NCBI GenBank assembly: GCA_022606135.1
Contig: JABYQN010000001.1
Coordinates: forward strand, 1,240,001 to 1,304,000
DNA: 64,000 nucleotides
Reading direction: 5' to 3'
Source of the DNA: Fomes fomentarius
Taxonomy: Eukaryota; Basidiomycota; Agaricomycetes; Polyporales; Polyporaceae
The notes beneath the pieces are model-generated. The model searched no databases. It worked only from the letters and a program-made list of their open reading frames with translations, and was not told where the DNA came from. Position numbers and translations under genes: made by a program. The first letter of the stretch is position 1, and each line of letters opens with the position of its first letter. Positions 10,651-22,358 of the stretch are shown piece after piece.

Positions 10651-13239
10651 CTAGCAGCTCTCCGGGCCAACCACAACCAAACTCCCGTTCACCATTCCTC
10701 CGCTCGAGTCTGCACCAGACCCCGGGTTGTTTGGCATAGATGTATCCTCCATCTTCACGTCCTCGGTCGTCTCAGCTCTCGAGGGGGGAGCGCGGTCCTC
10801 GCCCATGGTGGCGTTCGTGGGCTCTGTCTTCGCAGCAGCAGCTGGTGACTCTCCCGGAATAGCCCCGTCCCACACCCACTCCTCCAGCGTCCTCTCCACC
10901 CGCTGTCGCTCGACTCCCTTCGCTGTCCGTCTGACCTTGACGATAACGTCCCGTCTCGTCTCCACATACGCCTCCTCCCCGTCTTCCCTCTCCACTAGGT
11001 CATCCGTTCCACGCACCCAGTCGTCTGCCCACTCCTGCAACTTGTCCGGTCTTCGCGCCTTCACCACCCTACTCGCCCTCTCTGTCGGTCGTTCCTCGGC
11101 GTGTTCCCAGCTAGGACGCTTGAAGTTTCGGAAGAGCTCGGTGCCATCGTCGCCGGTGTCAGTGGCGGGACGCTTGCGTTTAGTGCCATTCGCCGTCGCT
11201 TCGCCATTGGCTCCAGACCTGCCCTTCGCACTCCGGTGACTACGTCCGTCGTCATCGCTCGAATAGCCTGCGGCATGCCGTACCCTCCAACGCAACTCCC
11301 TCGCCAGTGCAGGTGCGTCTTTGATACGATCGCCCGGCACCTCCTCCTTGGCTTGTCTCTTCGCCGAGTCTGTTCCACGCTCGATAGTACGAGCTTCAGA
11401 CACTAGAAAGTCAGCGAGGGCTTCAATACCTTCTAGGATCCGGGGCGGGAATTCCTCCTTCGCCTTGAGATCCCGCAGATATTTCTCCGCGACATACCAG
11501 CACAACCTGAGAAACGTAAGTGCGCAGCCTTTTGTCAGGAACGTATGTACTTACTTGACGAAGTGCGGGAATCTGAACTTCTTGGGTACATGAGTGGCGA
11601 TCTCAATCTCCCGGACACGTAGCTCTAGATAATAGATTGTGTCAGCGTCACCCAACAACAGATATACATGCGTTAGCTTACGCGTCGAGACATTATACGA
11701 ATGCAAGAAATTGCCTCCGAATACCAGTGTGTCCTGAGGAGTGTACTGCAGGCAATCATGAATGAATAAATAAGTTGTGCGATGATATTAATACTGACGA
11801 CTGCATGTATCCACCCAGTAGGGATGATCATAGTGTTGCCAGTGTTCAGCTCCACCTTGAACACTTCATCGCACATGTCACCAAGCCACGCGTGGCTCTG
11901 CATCTCGGTGCCAGACCACCGCTCATAAGCGGCGAGGTTGGCGGGAGTGGGACGGATGAAATAGAAGACCTGTATGCAAACCGAAGTAGTCAGTGTCACC
12001 GGAGGTTCTAAGTGGATACCACACATATATCGCACCTTGGCACCATGCAGTATATGGTAGTAGACCGAAGACCCAGCGAAGTCGATGTGCCAATCCTGCG
12101 ATTATGTGTGCAGGGTGAGCGTATCGCCACAGCTTGGCGCATTCTCTCACTCACAGTCCATGCTCCTCCAACACCCATAAGGCAGTACAATTGAACCTTC
12201 GGATAGGTGTGTCCCCGACCCTTCTTTGTGGACGGCCAGAACTTCTCTACCCAGTCCAGTTCGCGTACAATCCGTGGAGGCAACACTTTGTCCGCTAACT
12301 CAGTCCCTGAGATCTCGAGTGAAATGACGTTACGAATCTTGTCTCGCTTCGAAGGCTCCGTATTCCAATACTCAGCCCACTTGCCAAGATTCCAGTGCGG
12401 AACGTTAGACTGAGTCGCAACATCTGTGGTGACATATGTAAGACAGCGATTAGATTTCTGGCATTCTCGAAGACAAATCCACCAAGTGCTAGTCAAGGCC
12501 CAAGAGGCAAACGTACCGATGACCTCTACAGGGAAATCCTCGCCGAGAGCCTCCGCGACATTGTCCACGGTGAACCCTGGTGGCGGCATCTTCATCCCCA
12601 ATCCCTCCTCCGTCTCAATCAGGACAGGTTCTTTCATGGCATCCTCGTCATTCTCCAGCCACTCAATCCCAACCTCACTACCCTGCATACGTTTGAACGG
12701 ACCCTTCTTGATCACCTTGCCCTCCATCATACGTAGCCAGCGGCTCGGGTCTGCCTCCTGTCCCGAGTTGAGCCCGAGATAGTCGCGTTGTGTCTTCTTC
12801 CGGGCAGACTTGCGTGCAGGAGGCTTCATTGTGACGACCCGTGCGGGGTTCGCATCTAGACACGGCCTGCAAAACCTATAACGCCACCACAACACAAAGA
12901 GCAAACATCAATTCTGCGCACACAAAGGGGCCCCACAGGGTGTGCGTACCATTTGTCCACCGCGTCAAGATCTCCTCCTTGTCCGACGCATCTCCAATGG
13001 AACCAAGTCTTGCACGCGTCGCACCTGACCCACTGCTCCTTCTCCGCCACAGCGGGTGGATCCTCGGGCTGCCCCTCCTTACAAGCCGGACATTTGTCGT
13101 CCTGCGTCTGTGTCTTCCCGGCCTCCTCTGGGTCCTGGACAGGCTGAGCCTGCCCCTGCGAATGTGAATCATCATCGGTAACGCCCGCAGGGTCCGGCGT
13201 CTTCTTCGACCTCCCCGTACGACGGCGAGATGGGGCCAT
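10651..13239 (-). CDS. JHD1: PHD + JmjC histone lysine demethylase, JHD1/KDM2 type
   Basis: Chromatin enzyme predicted to demethylate histone H3 Lys36 using Fe(II) and 2-oxoglutarate. From ATG 13239, a basic tail precedes a PHD finger (CPAC...[14 protein letters not shown]...FCRPC) interrupted by an intron. Then come the JHD1 linker [11 protein letters not shown] and the JmjC domain. Visible iron ligands are His and Asp in DWHIDF and the distal His in TGWIHAV; the Lys in HGAKVFYF fits the oxoglutarate-binding position. After FLHSYN the protein continues with a helical segment ([14 protein letters not shown]) and a long disordered, acidic/basic C-terminus with a KRKRP-type nuclear signal. The coding sequence is split by at least six introns of roughly 50-80 bp. 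Catalytic residues are intact, so activity is expected. The exact substrate methylation state is inferred from the family. Confidence 0.9.
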
Positions 13240-13536
13240 TGTATGCACAAGAGTCTGAAAGCGCTGCCAGCACGCAACGCGAAGGAGAAAAGAAAAGCCG
13301 CGCGTGAGTGTGAGCGGACAGAACTGACGGCTCGGAGCTGGGAGAGCAGCCACGATTCACTGTCAGCGCTTTCCCGAACTGGACTCGGCTCTCTTTAACC
13401 GCGTTCCGGCGCAGATCGAGATCTTTTCGAATAACGAAGGGACGTTCACACTCACTGAGTGTCGTTACAGGGTACAATGAACACGGCTGATATATTTGAT
13501 ACTCATACATGCTGTTCATACAAAATATACATGCAA
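13240..13536. other. Intergenic between JHD1 and unknown gene
   Basis: About 300 bp serving as the JHD1 upstream region and the 3' flank of the next minus-strand gene. No feature was recognised. Confidence 0.3.
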
Positions 13537-14836
13537 CTATTTGGGCTCTTGCCACGTCGGCATGGTGTGATTCGACATACCAATGGGGTCGACGTGAGTG
13601 AAATACTGGAACAGAGACAGCTTCGGGGGTGGTCCAACAGTGCAAGGGACAGGCAGCATGCTAGGCCAAGGTGGCACGTGGTACCTTACTCCATCAGGCT
13701 CTGCGAGCAGACCCGACGTATATTCCAGCCCATTTCTCAGTTTGGTGTCCTCTACCTCCTGCCTCGGTTCGAGCTCGAGCTCGATGTCATAGATGCCGTT
13801 CCTCGAGGCGCGAAGGGCCGTCATTCGCAGGGCATATAGAGATAGACGGTTTTCGCCCCCACCTAGCGCGAGGTGGCTGAATGCTGGGTGAGGATCCATC
13901 TTAGCTACCTCCTGCGTGCACGGGAACAATGTCAGTCGACGACGCACGAAGAAGAAATGATACCCACATCGTAATACCGCGAGATGAGACCTGCGAGGGC
14001 AACCGAGAGTTCAAGCCGCGTACACGGTCTCCGGCGACCCTGCTTGCATGAACGGAATGTGACTAGGATGGATCGCGTAGGCTCATGGTCGGGGTACGCG
14101 GGCCACTGCACGCACTGGTCAGACTCTGCAACCACTTCGTCCCCCGTGCTGAACGGCGACGGATTTGCCTGAGGCAACGGAGTGATACTGACCTTTATCC
14201 GCACCCATATGTTGTCCTGATGATAACCCAGAAAGACTTTCTTCTTCGCATCCAGCATCGTCCTCTCGATCACCCGTCTCGGCGACAAGAGCGTCTTGAG
14301 CGGCAAGCCCTTCTGCTGATCGACAGTCATGAACTCCAACTCGAAACGACGGTCGATCGGATCTTCCGGGTCCTCGTCCTCGGCAAGTTGCTCAGGTGGC
14401 GGGGTCCCAGAGAAGACGGGCGGGGCGGGTTCTCGCGAAGTCGCTGGTCCTCCCACTTCCTCTTGGCCTCTGCTTGCTTTTCGCGGATGTTGGCGATGTA
14501 TCTGCTCCAGACACGATACTCGAGACTGTAGTTCCGCTGTCCGACCACGAGTTTCATCCATAGATCCTCTCGATATCTCCACTTCTCCAATTCTTCGCCA
14601 ACGAGCCACCGCCAAAGACGCCAGGTTCGAGGATATGGATAAGGGTTGTATCCACGAGGGGGGTGGAGCGCGGTGGCAAGCTGGGAAGATGACGAGGAGA
14701 TTGGTGTCGGCGGGGGCGGGTGGAGCCCTTGGACAGAGGAATAGGATGGGGTCGGCGGTTGGGGGTTGGGCTGGACCTCATCGTGATCCCCGTCTACGGT
14801 GCCCTGCCCTGGGCGATCGTCGTGTGTACTCTCCAT
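13537..14836 (-). CDS. Hypothetical basidiomycete protein with apparent frameshift
   Basis: Unknown protein. The N-terminus (ATG 14836) is Pro/Ser-rich and leads into a Trp-rich helical part (RTWRLWRWLVGEELEKWRYRED). After that the coding frame changes near 14417-14430, and the new frame continues with TPPPEQLAEDEDPEDP and a globular region containing FLGYHQDNIWVRIK. A clean phase-0 intron (GTGGGT...ACGCAG) then joins to the last exon, ending TWQEPK at 13537. The frame change could be a missing C in the GC-rich run at 14421-14430, or a 71-bp intron that would remove helical coding-like sequence. A possible second intron follows WVRIK. No known domain, signal peptide or membrane helix was seen. 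Confidence 0.55.
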
Positions 14837-17033
14837 CTGTGAGCGAAGGGGATTGAGTTGGGGATAAAGAAAGGGAGTCCTCATGTGCCACACGATGATA
14901 TGGACTGTAAGCGCTCAATTGCAAGCGCCGTTCCTGCAGCAGAACATCCTCTGAGTTCTCTCCCAACGTTCGTCCCTAAAACCATGTCGAAACATCCGGG
15001 AGGTTGATCCCGCACCACGATATAAGAAAAAATCTGGATCGGGAATGGAACTACTCGGCGAAGAATCCTTACCCCCGGCCGCTGATATGGCTGCTCTGAA
15101 CGCCAAGATCTACACCTCCGTCTTTCTTTCACGCCGTATTCAAAGAGACTGCGTAGACCGTCCACCAGTTCCAGCCGGATGACAACCGGGATGGCTCATA
15201 TGCATTGTGGTGGCAAACCGTGGCATAACTTTCTCGACGCCTCTGCGCGTGATCAGTTGTACGGACATGTTGTAGAGCAAGTATGCTTGCAGCGTTTGTT
15301 CTCAGACTCCATTGACCCATCATCACTCAGGATGCTTGAGTGGACGAGTTGACATCTCGAACAAGAAGTACAGCCCTTCTTGGGTTTTAAAGCATCTACA
15401 TCTACTCCGCTACCGAAATCAAGATCGCTTGTAGATATCTACCCGTCGAGCAAACCCTTCTTATCGTCCATAATGCTAACGCTGCGGTTCGCCTGTTTCA
15501 TGACTATGCACCATCTCCTCATCCGCGTCGAGGAAGCCTGCGAGCTCATTCGCGTGCAGGCTCGTGTCAGTGAGACATGAAACATGCCTAAACCGATCAC
15601 CTATCGCCTTACGGCCCCCCTCCTGAACTCTGGACTTCCAGCAAGCCTCGGCGGAGACTAGTGTCGGGCTCAGCGTGCTTGCAGCGGCAGTCTTCCCATC
15701 CCTCTATCTGGTCCTCCCATCCGCGTATGCATCTGCCGTCCCAACACACGTCTGCCTTCTCAAAGGCCCAGTGCGAACGCCGACACCCCACCACCCCCCC
15801 GGTCCACCGTCACTGAGCCCACCGTGCTGCAACGCGACTACCACGTCCCTCCTCGAGCGCAGTCCCCATGGGGCAACGTGGAGGTACGGTTCATATGTCA
15901 TGGGCGCATGTTGAAGGGTGGACAGTATTGGTCGATGTTCTTATGGAGTTGTACCTCCTTGGCGAACGAGGAAAATTGCGTGGTACCCTTACTCTGCCCA
16001 GTGCGAGATGCCTTCCAGCAGAGGGATGTTGAATTCCACCTTCTGGACGATCCTGGTACACGTCGTTGGCTGTCGACAATCGATTATAGGGCGATTCTGT
16101 GGATGTGTTTCTACGAGTAGATGGTGGTCTTCGTTGAACATGGCGTAAAGGGAGTAATGGCGTGCCAATGGGTCAGCCTCGATTCCACCCAAACAGCCTG
16201 GGGTCAAAATGCGGCCACGAACCGGCTAGAGGCTAAGTCTAAGAATGAAGACGGTCAGCAAATGGAACAGAGAGGCAAACATTCAACGAAGATTGGATCA
16301 AGTTGAATGGCTGACCAAGCCCCAACATGATCGTCCATTCTCTGTAGATCAGACAGCACTGTGACGCACCGCAGAGTACAATCAACGAAGTGTGCAACCA
16401 CCCGCAAGTAAAGCTGATGAGTGATGCATCGCGAACATTTAACGAAGAGTTCTAGAGGCATAAGAGCGCGACTCGGCGCCCAGATAGCAGTCCATGATCT
16501 CCAGCATTGACCGCAGTTACTGGCAAGTTTAACGACGAACCTGGGCCGATCGAATGAATGGTCACTAGACCTGCAGCTTAAAACTCGACGGTACAGCACC
16601 GAGCATTCAGGATACGATTCTGGATGAGGTTTCATGACCCAACACAATGAACTCATGAGAGTGGTGCATCGTTTCCTAGTCATGGCGATGCCCCTCGACT
16701 ACGCTTATCGATAGCGGAGCAGCCTATGCCTCTTCATTCTCACCTGGAAAGGAGTCAACGGGTGGCTAATCTGCCGAGCTGGTATAAGCCGCATCTGATA
16801 AGCAGTCACTCGTTATGCAATAAGGAAATTGTAACATACCTCCCAGCCTGTACACAAACCCGGCCACATGATCGATAAGCAACGATAAATTGATCATGAA
16901 CGACTGAACGACTCCAAACTGATGGAATTGAGCGTGACTGGAATGTAAACCGAGCGCAAGCTCAATATCCAGGCCAAATCTGTCGCGGTCAGAGTGGTCT
17001 TTCATCCGGGACCTAAATGGATTTCTCACATCA
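14837..17033. other. Gene-poor stretch, 2.2 kb
   Basis: I find no convincing gene here. ORFs up to about 180 residues exist on both strands but are short, overlap in several frames and lack motifs or splice support. One at 15824-16120 (+) is mildly protein-like and has no partner exon I could join. The stretch is probably intergenic sequence plus decayed coding or repeat remnants. Confidence 0.4.
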
Positions 17034-17900
17034 TCATGAATCGTCCAATTCATCTTCACGTATAACAATCTGTTCCGGAACCTGGATCGAACCCTTAGGA
17101 CCTTCTGCTTGATTCTTCGAACCCAAGCGAACTGCCCCGCCAGGAGCTCCGGCACGGCCAAGATTGTTCTTCCTCCCACCCCCTCGCGCTGGAACGGCAG
17201 GCTCATCGATACCGTCACCAACTTTGATCACTATGCTGACGGTGGATTTGCCTCGGGTTCGATATGAGATATCCTCATCTTCGTCGTCAGGAATGAGTTC
17301 GTCTTGTACATCGACCGTTCCAGTAATGACCTCAGTTTGTATTTCCTCTTGCGGATAGGGGAGAATCGGAGGCAAGGAAAGCGCAAGCTGCATGAGGTGA
17401 GGAATGGCTGCACCCATGGCACTCAGATGTAGTGTTTTATACCTGAGCAAGCGCCCGAGCGTGCTGAGTAGATGTATGACCTCTGGAAATATAAGCACGT
17501 ACCCATCCTTCAGGAACACGTCCTTGCAACGCCTCAAGTACGCGCCGAGTTCTGTGCGGCGCGTAATACAAATATGATTCTTGCCTTCCACATGCGCTGA
17601 ACGCGGCCCCGTAGCGGACACGGAGGCGGGTACCGTGGGGAAAGGACGTGGTGGGACCAACTTCCGTACCTTGCGCGTCGGGTTCTTCCCATTATGTCCG
17701 CCTGACGTTGCGTGGATCTGCTGTTGAGCATCTGCTTGTGACACGCTCGGGTCTGGCGTAGAGCTCTGGTTCGCATCCATCGCAGGTTCAACTGAAGATC
17801 CCTGTTCCTCCGATGTTACACCTCTTGGCAGCGTCCTGACTCGCTTCGGAGGTCCGTCACTGTCGGGTCCAGGAGTGGAGTCACGTTTGCGCTTGGACAT
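17034..17900 (-). CDS. POP7: RNase P/MRP subunit Pop7/Rpp20-like (Alba fold)
   Basis: Predicted nuclear protein subunit of RNase P and RNase MRP, acting in tRNA 5' maturation and rRNA processing. It is a single exon of 288 residues from ATG 17900, chosen because the codons upstream lack an ATG. A basic, disordered N-terminus of about 90 residues (KRKR, KRVR, RKVRK) precedes the Alba-like core. The core is NHICITRRTELGAYLRRCKD, then the hydrophobic helix LIFPEVIHLLSTLGRLLRYK, then YRTRGKSTVSIVIKVG, where the R-x-x-S-x-x-x-I-x-I pattern is the Rpp20 C-terminal strand. The tail is Gly-rich and basic. It is longer than human Rpp20 because of the disordered ends. It is divergent from eRF1 with 273 bp between starts. 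Confidence 0.72.
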   Translation of the reverse strand: MSKRKRDSTPGPDSDGPPKRVRTLPRGVTSEEQGSSVEPAMDANQSSTPDPSVSQADAQQQIHATSGGHNGKNPTRKVRKLVPPRPFPTVPASVSATGPRSAHVEGKNHICITRRTELGAYLRRCKDVFLKDGYVLIFPEVIHLLSTLGRLLRYKTLHLSAMGAAIPHLMQLALSLPPILPYPQEEIQTEVITGTVDVQDELIPDDEDEDISYRTRGKSTVSIVIKVGDGIDEPAVPARGGGRKNNLGRAGAPGGAVRLGSKNQAEGPKGSIQVPEQIVIREDELDDS

Positions 17901-18173
17901 GGACTGTCTCGACAATGCGGTGGTGATTGGGAGCAAAGAGGGCTGTGGCGAGCTGTTAGGCTGTCAAGGTTATCCCGTGGTTATCGACCTTAATTGCCTG
18001 TGATAACTTTACATAAGCGCGCATATGTCTGTCATATGGCCGAAATTTTGAGAGAGGACCAAGAAAACTCAAGATTGTCTGCTCGTCCCCCCACCTTCTA
18101 CCCCCTTCCTCTCTGTCCCAGTTCCTCGTTTTCTGTACAAGATCTTGTGGTTGCCCACTTCTATTCAGACAAA

Positions 18174-19752
18174 ATGAGTCAAGACCCAGCGGAGCAGAAC
18201 ATTCAGATGTGGAAGGTCAAGAAGCTCATCAAGAGCCTCGACGCCGCCAGAGGGTATGTTCGTCTGTTGATCGCACTCAATTCTTTGCTCATCGCAATAT
18301 GTAGAGCTGGCACTTCCATGATCTCCCTCATCATCCCACCAAAGGTGTGCTCACTTGGCTGAGATCGCTGTCCGATCAGTTGAACTCATTGTCACCACAG
18401 GATCAAATCTCTCGAGTATCGGCTATGTTGACGCAAGAATACGGTACTGCGTCCAACATCAAATCTCGAGTCAACCGTCTTTCCGTCCTTGCCGCCATCA
18501 CCTCCACCCAGCAACGACTCAAGCTGTACAACCGAGTACCACCAAACGGCCTCGTCCTTTTTGTCGGAACGATCCTCACGGACGAAGGCAAGGAAAAGAA
18601 GGTTTCCTTCGACTTCGAGCCGCACAAGCCTATCAACACGTACGTTCACTCCCCACATTCTTGCCATTCACCATTCAGACATTGGCTGCAGTTCCTTGTA
18701 CCTATGTGACAACAAGTTCCATACGGAAGCGTTGCAGGAACTGCTCGAGTCCGACTCGAAGTTCGGCTTCATCGTCATGGACGGTAACGGTACCCTCTTT
18801 GGCACGGTCGCGGGCAACACTCGCGAAGTCATCCACAAATTCACGGTCGATCTGCCCAAGAAGCACGGCCGTGGCGGTCAATCCGCTCTGCGTTTCGCGC
18901 GTCTTCGTGATGAGAAGCGCCACAACTACGTTCGGAAAGTCGCCGAGTTAGCCGTGCAACACTTTATCACTAGCGACAAGGTCAATGTCACCGGTCTTGT
19001 CCTGGCTGGTAGCGCGGACTTCAAGACTGAGCTCAGTCAGAGTGACATGTTCGACCCTCGTTTGGGTGCGAAGATCATCAAGGTCGTCGACGTCAGTTAT
19101 GGTGGTGAGAACGGTTTCAACCAGGTTTGTTACGTTTATTGCGTGTGACATGTACAATATACTGATCCATGTGGTAGGCGATTGAGCTTGCGGCAGAGGC
19201 CCTCTCAAATGTCAAGTTCGTCCAGGAGAAGAGACTGATTCAGAAGTACTTCGACGAGATCAGCCAGGACACTGGCAAGTACTGCTTCGGTATCGATGAC
19301 ACGCTCAAGGCACTGGAACTCGGTGCTGTGGAGACGCTGATCGTATGGGAGAATCTCGACATCACACGTTATGTCCTCCGGAACGCGGCCAGCGGTACGT
19401 ACGCCAATATATCCCTCTGCATTCATTTGCTCAACGTGGCCATGCAGAGGAAATCGTCATTCACGTCAACAAGGAGCAGGAGAAGGACCGCGAGAAGTTC
19501 ATTGACAAGTCGACCGGTGCCGAGATGGAGAAGGCAGCCGAGCCGCAGTCGCTCCTCGAATGGTTCGCGGAGAAGTACAAGGAGTTCGGTGCCAACCTGG
19601 AGTTTGTCACCAACCGCTCGCAGGAGGGTGCGCAGTTCGTTAAGGGCTTCGGTGGCATCGGCGGCCTGCTTCGGTACAAGGTCGACTTCACCAACCTCCA
19701 GACCGTTGACGATGACGATGACGAGTTCATGTCGGACGATGACGCCATCTGA
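18174..19752 (+). CDS. SUP45: Peptide chain release factor eRF1
   Basis: Cytosolic class-1 release factor: it reads all three stop codons in the ribosomal A site and triggers peptide release. All family hallmarks are present across spliced exons. [11 protein letters not shown] carries the NIKS stop-decoding motif and [12 protein letters not shown] the YxCxxxF motif. [14 protein letters not shown] carries the catalytic GGQ loop, and the C-terminal eRF3-binding domain ends in an acidic tail ([14 protein letters not shown]). Five introns of about 45-60 bp splice in frame. For example, AGG|GTATGT joins to [14 protein letters not shown]. The start ATG 18174 gives the usual [18 protein letters not shown] N-terminus. 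The stop is UGA followed by C, a weak termination context. A small ORF starts six bases downstream. Confidence 0.97.
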
Positions 19753-19757
19753 CTTAT

Positions 19758-20146
19758 ATGGAGGCTCCATTTTGGAGCCCCCTTCGCTTGGGCACGTCGG
19801 GTGAGGCGGAGGGTAGGGGGTTGTTGGGTGAGGCGCCGGCCGAATTCGAGGAGGTTGGGCTCGCAGTGCCGGGGCACGAGGCGGTCGGCGCGAGTTCGTC
19901 TCTGTCGCTGGTGGCGTCGTACGTAGAGAAGAACGCAGATAATGCGGAAGTCATGGAGACCACGAGGATGTTGCTGACGCAGCACCTCGGCGGCAAGTCT
20001 GACAAGGTGGACCAGATGATCGTCCATGGAATAGGGTCAGTGTTACGAGACGTGTTCATCACGTTACGGTGCGTGCGTCTCCTTCAGTTCTATGTCGGCG
20101 TCGCTGATCTCTATTGAAATTTCAGACCTTGCAATTGTCTTACGTA
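19758..20146 (+). CDS. Small spliced ORF directly after eRF1
   Basis: Unrecognised protein of about 110 residues. Exon 1 is 19758-20068. An intron at 20069-20124 has a GTGCGT donor and a TTTCAG acceptor and joins a short last exon ending PCNCLT. The second half ([19 protein letters not shown], then [14 protein letters not shown]) has a normal helical protein composition, while the first half is Gly/Ala-rich. The ATG lies six nucleotides after the eRF1 stop and in the -1 frame relative to it. That frame has a stop at 19740, so it is not an extension of eRF1. It could be a tail ORF on the eRF1 mRNA, a gene with unseen upstream exons, or chance. Confidence 0.4.
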
Positions 20147-20516
20147 GTGTATTTGTTTGTTGCCGTACATGTTGTGATAGTATGATCAGCTATCGTCGCT
20201 ATTCGATCATGTTGTAGTCCTTGGACACTCAGTACTAACGATCATGCTATGAAATTCTCGTCAAGTGCAGGTTATTCTATGGCTCGCAGCTGTGTGCTCC
20301 TTGACCAAGGGCCTTGATTATTTGTAATGAGGATACTGACAACATTTTCTCACCTTCGCTCCAGGACTTCACCTCATTTACCCTCATCGAAGTTGAAAGC
20401 ATTCTATGGACTGCTCTCTAAAGACCAGCAATTATAGTCTCACTGTCCGAGTCCTAATACGGATACAACATAATGACTTTCACGGTAACTTCTCGAATTG
20501 CTTTCGCATCATCCAC
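20147..20516. terminator. Convergent 3' flank, eRF1 side / PGK
   Basis: 370 bp between the small ORF and the PGK stop codon. It is AT-richer than the genes and presumably holds polyadenylation signals for both strands. No gene was seen. Confidence 0.3.
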
Positions 20517-22128
20517 TCACTGCTTCTCGCTCAGCTCGGCGACACCAGGGAGGGTCTAAAGTGTGCAAGGTCAGCATCGTCGATGCCTCAAAAGTGGATA
20601 CGACTCACCTTGCCCTCAAGTAGCTCGAGACTGGCTCCTCCACCAGTGCTGACATGGCTGAGCTTGTCTTCGGCGCCGTAGTTCGCGACGACGGTGGCGG
20701 TGTCACCACCGCCAACGATAACGGTAGTACCCTTTTGTGCCGCCTCGATGGTGGCATCGAGAAGCGCCTTCGATGAAGTAGCGAAAGCGGGGAACTCGAA
20801 CACACCAGGGGGACTGCATGTGGTATCTGAGTCCACCATCCCCACACACGGCCTAGAACTCACCCGTTCCAAAGGATGGTCTTCGACTCTAGGACGGTTT
20901 CGCGGAAGAGCTCACGACTCTTCGGGCCGGCATCGAGACCCATCCAGCCATCGGGAATACCCTGCTCGTCAGTGGCTTGACCAGTCTGTGGGCCCAAAGT
21001 AAGCACAGCCCTCAGTGAAGACGTTCCACAAACCTTCGCGTCCTTGTCGAACTTGTCGGCGGTGACGTAGTCAACCGGGAAGACGATCTTGATGTTGCGC
21101 GCCTTAGCCTTCTCGATCAGGCCAGCGACCTTCTCCGATCCGGGAGCGTCAAAGAGGGACTGGCCAATCTGCAAATACAGTCAGATCCATCGACTAACCA
21201 GCAACTGAATGGTCACTCACCTTGACGTTCTCGAGAGTCTTCTTAAAAGTGAAGGCCATACCACCGCAGATGATCAAGGAGTTGACCTAGAGGCCATGGT
21301 GAGAGCGCACCCAGGCTGTTGAGTAGTGCGCAACGTACCTTGTCGAGCATGTTCTCAATGAGCTGAATCTTGTCAGACACCTTCGCGCCACCGAGGATGG
21401 CGAGGAAAGGACGCTCAGGGTGCTCCAGTGCCTTTGCGAAGTAGTCGAGTTCCTTCTTCATGAGAAAACCGGCTGCGCGTTGGGACAGCTTCACGCCGAC
21501 CATACTCGAGTGCGCGCGGTGGGCCGTGCCGAACGCGTCGTTCACATATACGTCGCCGAGCCTGGTCAGGCCCTCGCGGAACTCTTGAACCTTTGCGGGA
21601 TCTGCTTTTGTCTTCTTACCGTCCTTATCTTTGGCGGAGCCCTCCTCCTCGATGTGGAAACGGAGATTCTCAAGCAGGATTACCGAACCCTCCGGAGCCT
21701 CGTTGACAGCCTTCTCGACGTCTGGGCCCACGGACTCTTTTACGAAGGTGACAGACTTGCCAAGGTGCTTCTCGAGCTCATGGGAGACGGGCTCGAGAGA
21801 GTACTTGGGGTTGACCTTGCCGTCCGGACGACCGAGGTGTGACATGAGGATGATTTTCGAGGCACCTGCATCTAGTGAGGCGATTACTCGTGCCGGAAGC
21901 GGCGTCTGGACGAACCATTGTCGATGGCGTACTTAACGGTGGGGAGGGCAGCTACGATACGCTATTCAAGGATGTCAGTCGCGTAGATGAGATGAGAGGC
22001 GGGCGCGTACATACTGCGGGGTTAGTGACCTTGCCATCCTGCATGGGGACATTGAAGTCGACGCGGATGAGGACGCGCTTGCCCTTGAGGTCGAGGTCGG
22101 TGATGGAGAGTTTGTTGGCGATGGACAT
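20517..22128 (-). CDS. PGK1: Phosphoglycerate kinase
   Basis: Glycolytic enzyme converting 1,3-bisphosphoglycerate and ADP to 3-phosphoglycerate and ATP in the cytosol. The start at 22128 gives [17 protein letters not shown], typical for the family. Conserved blocks appear in order: [52 protein letters not shown], then [11 protein letters not shown] and the nucleotide loop GGGDTATV. The last exon encodes [12 protein letters not shown], joined through a GTGAGT...TTTAG intron. Several short introns break the gene. The upstream ATG at 22188 is in frame but would add a non-conserved leader. It is divergent from the coiled-coil gene with only 230 bp between starts; a TATA-like element lies near 22197-22203. 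Confidence 0.96.
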
Positions 22129-22358
22129 GGTGGGTGCGGAGGGGGAGGAGCGGAGAGGAGGGAGATCGATGGTAGACCCGCGAGGCATAGGCGGCCTTAT
22201 ATCGCGTCGCCGTTCATTCCGAATTCGATGAAGTCACGGCTCGGCATCTTCCACCATCTTCCTAGCCTCTGCGCGTCTCCTCCCAGTGTCCCACTCCAGG
22301 TCCAAGTTCGCGTCTCGCCAGCTCTAGTCTCCAAACGAGACACTCCTCTCTTTCATTC

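Noticed and set aside
10432..10848. 138-codon plus-strand ORF near the SKT5 promoter
   Set aside because: It overlaps the JHD1 C-terminus antisense and has no splice or motif support.
15824..16120. 98-codon plus-strand ORF
   Set aside because: Mildly protein-like, but overlapping frames on both strands are equally open and no partner exon was found.
22128..22188. Upstream in-frame ATG of PGK
   Set aside because: The 20-residue leader ([11 protein letters not shown]) is not conserved in style and lacks mitochondrial features; the MSIANKL start matches the family.
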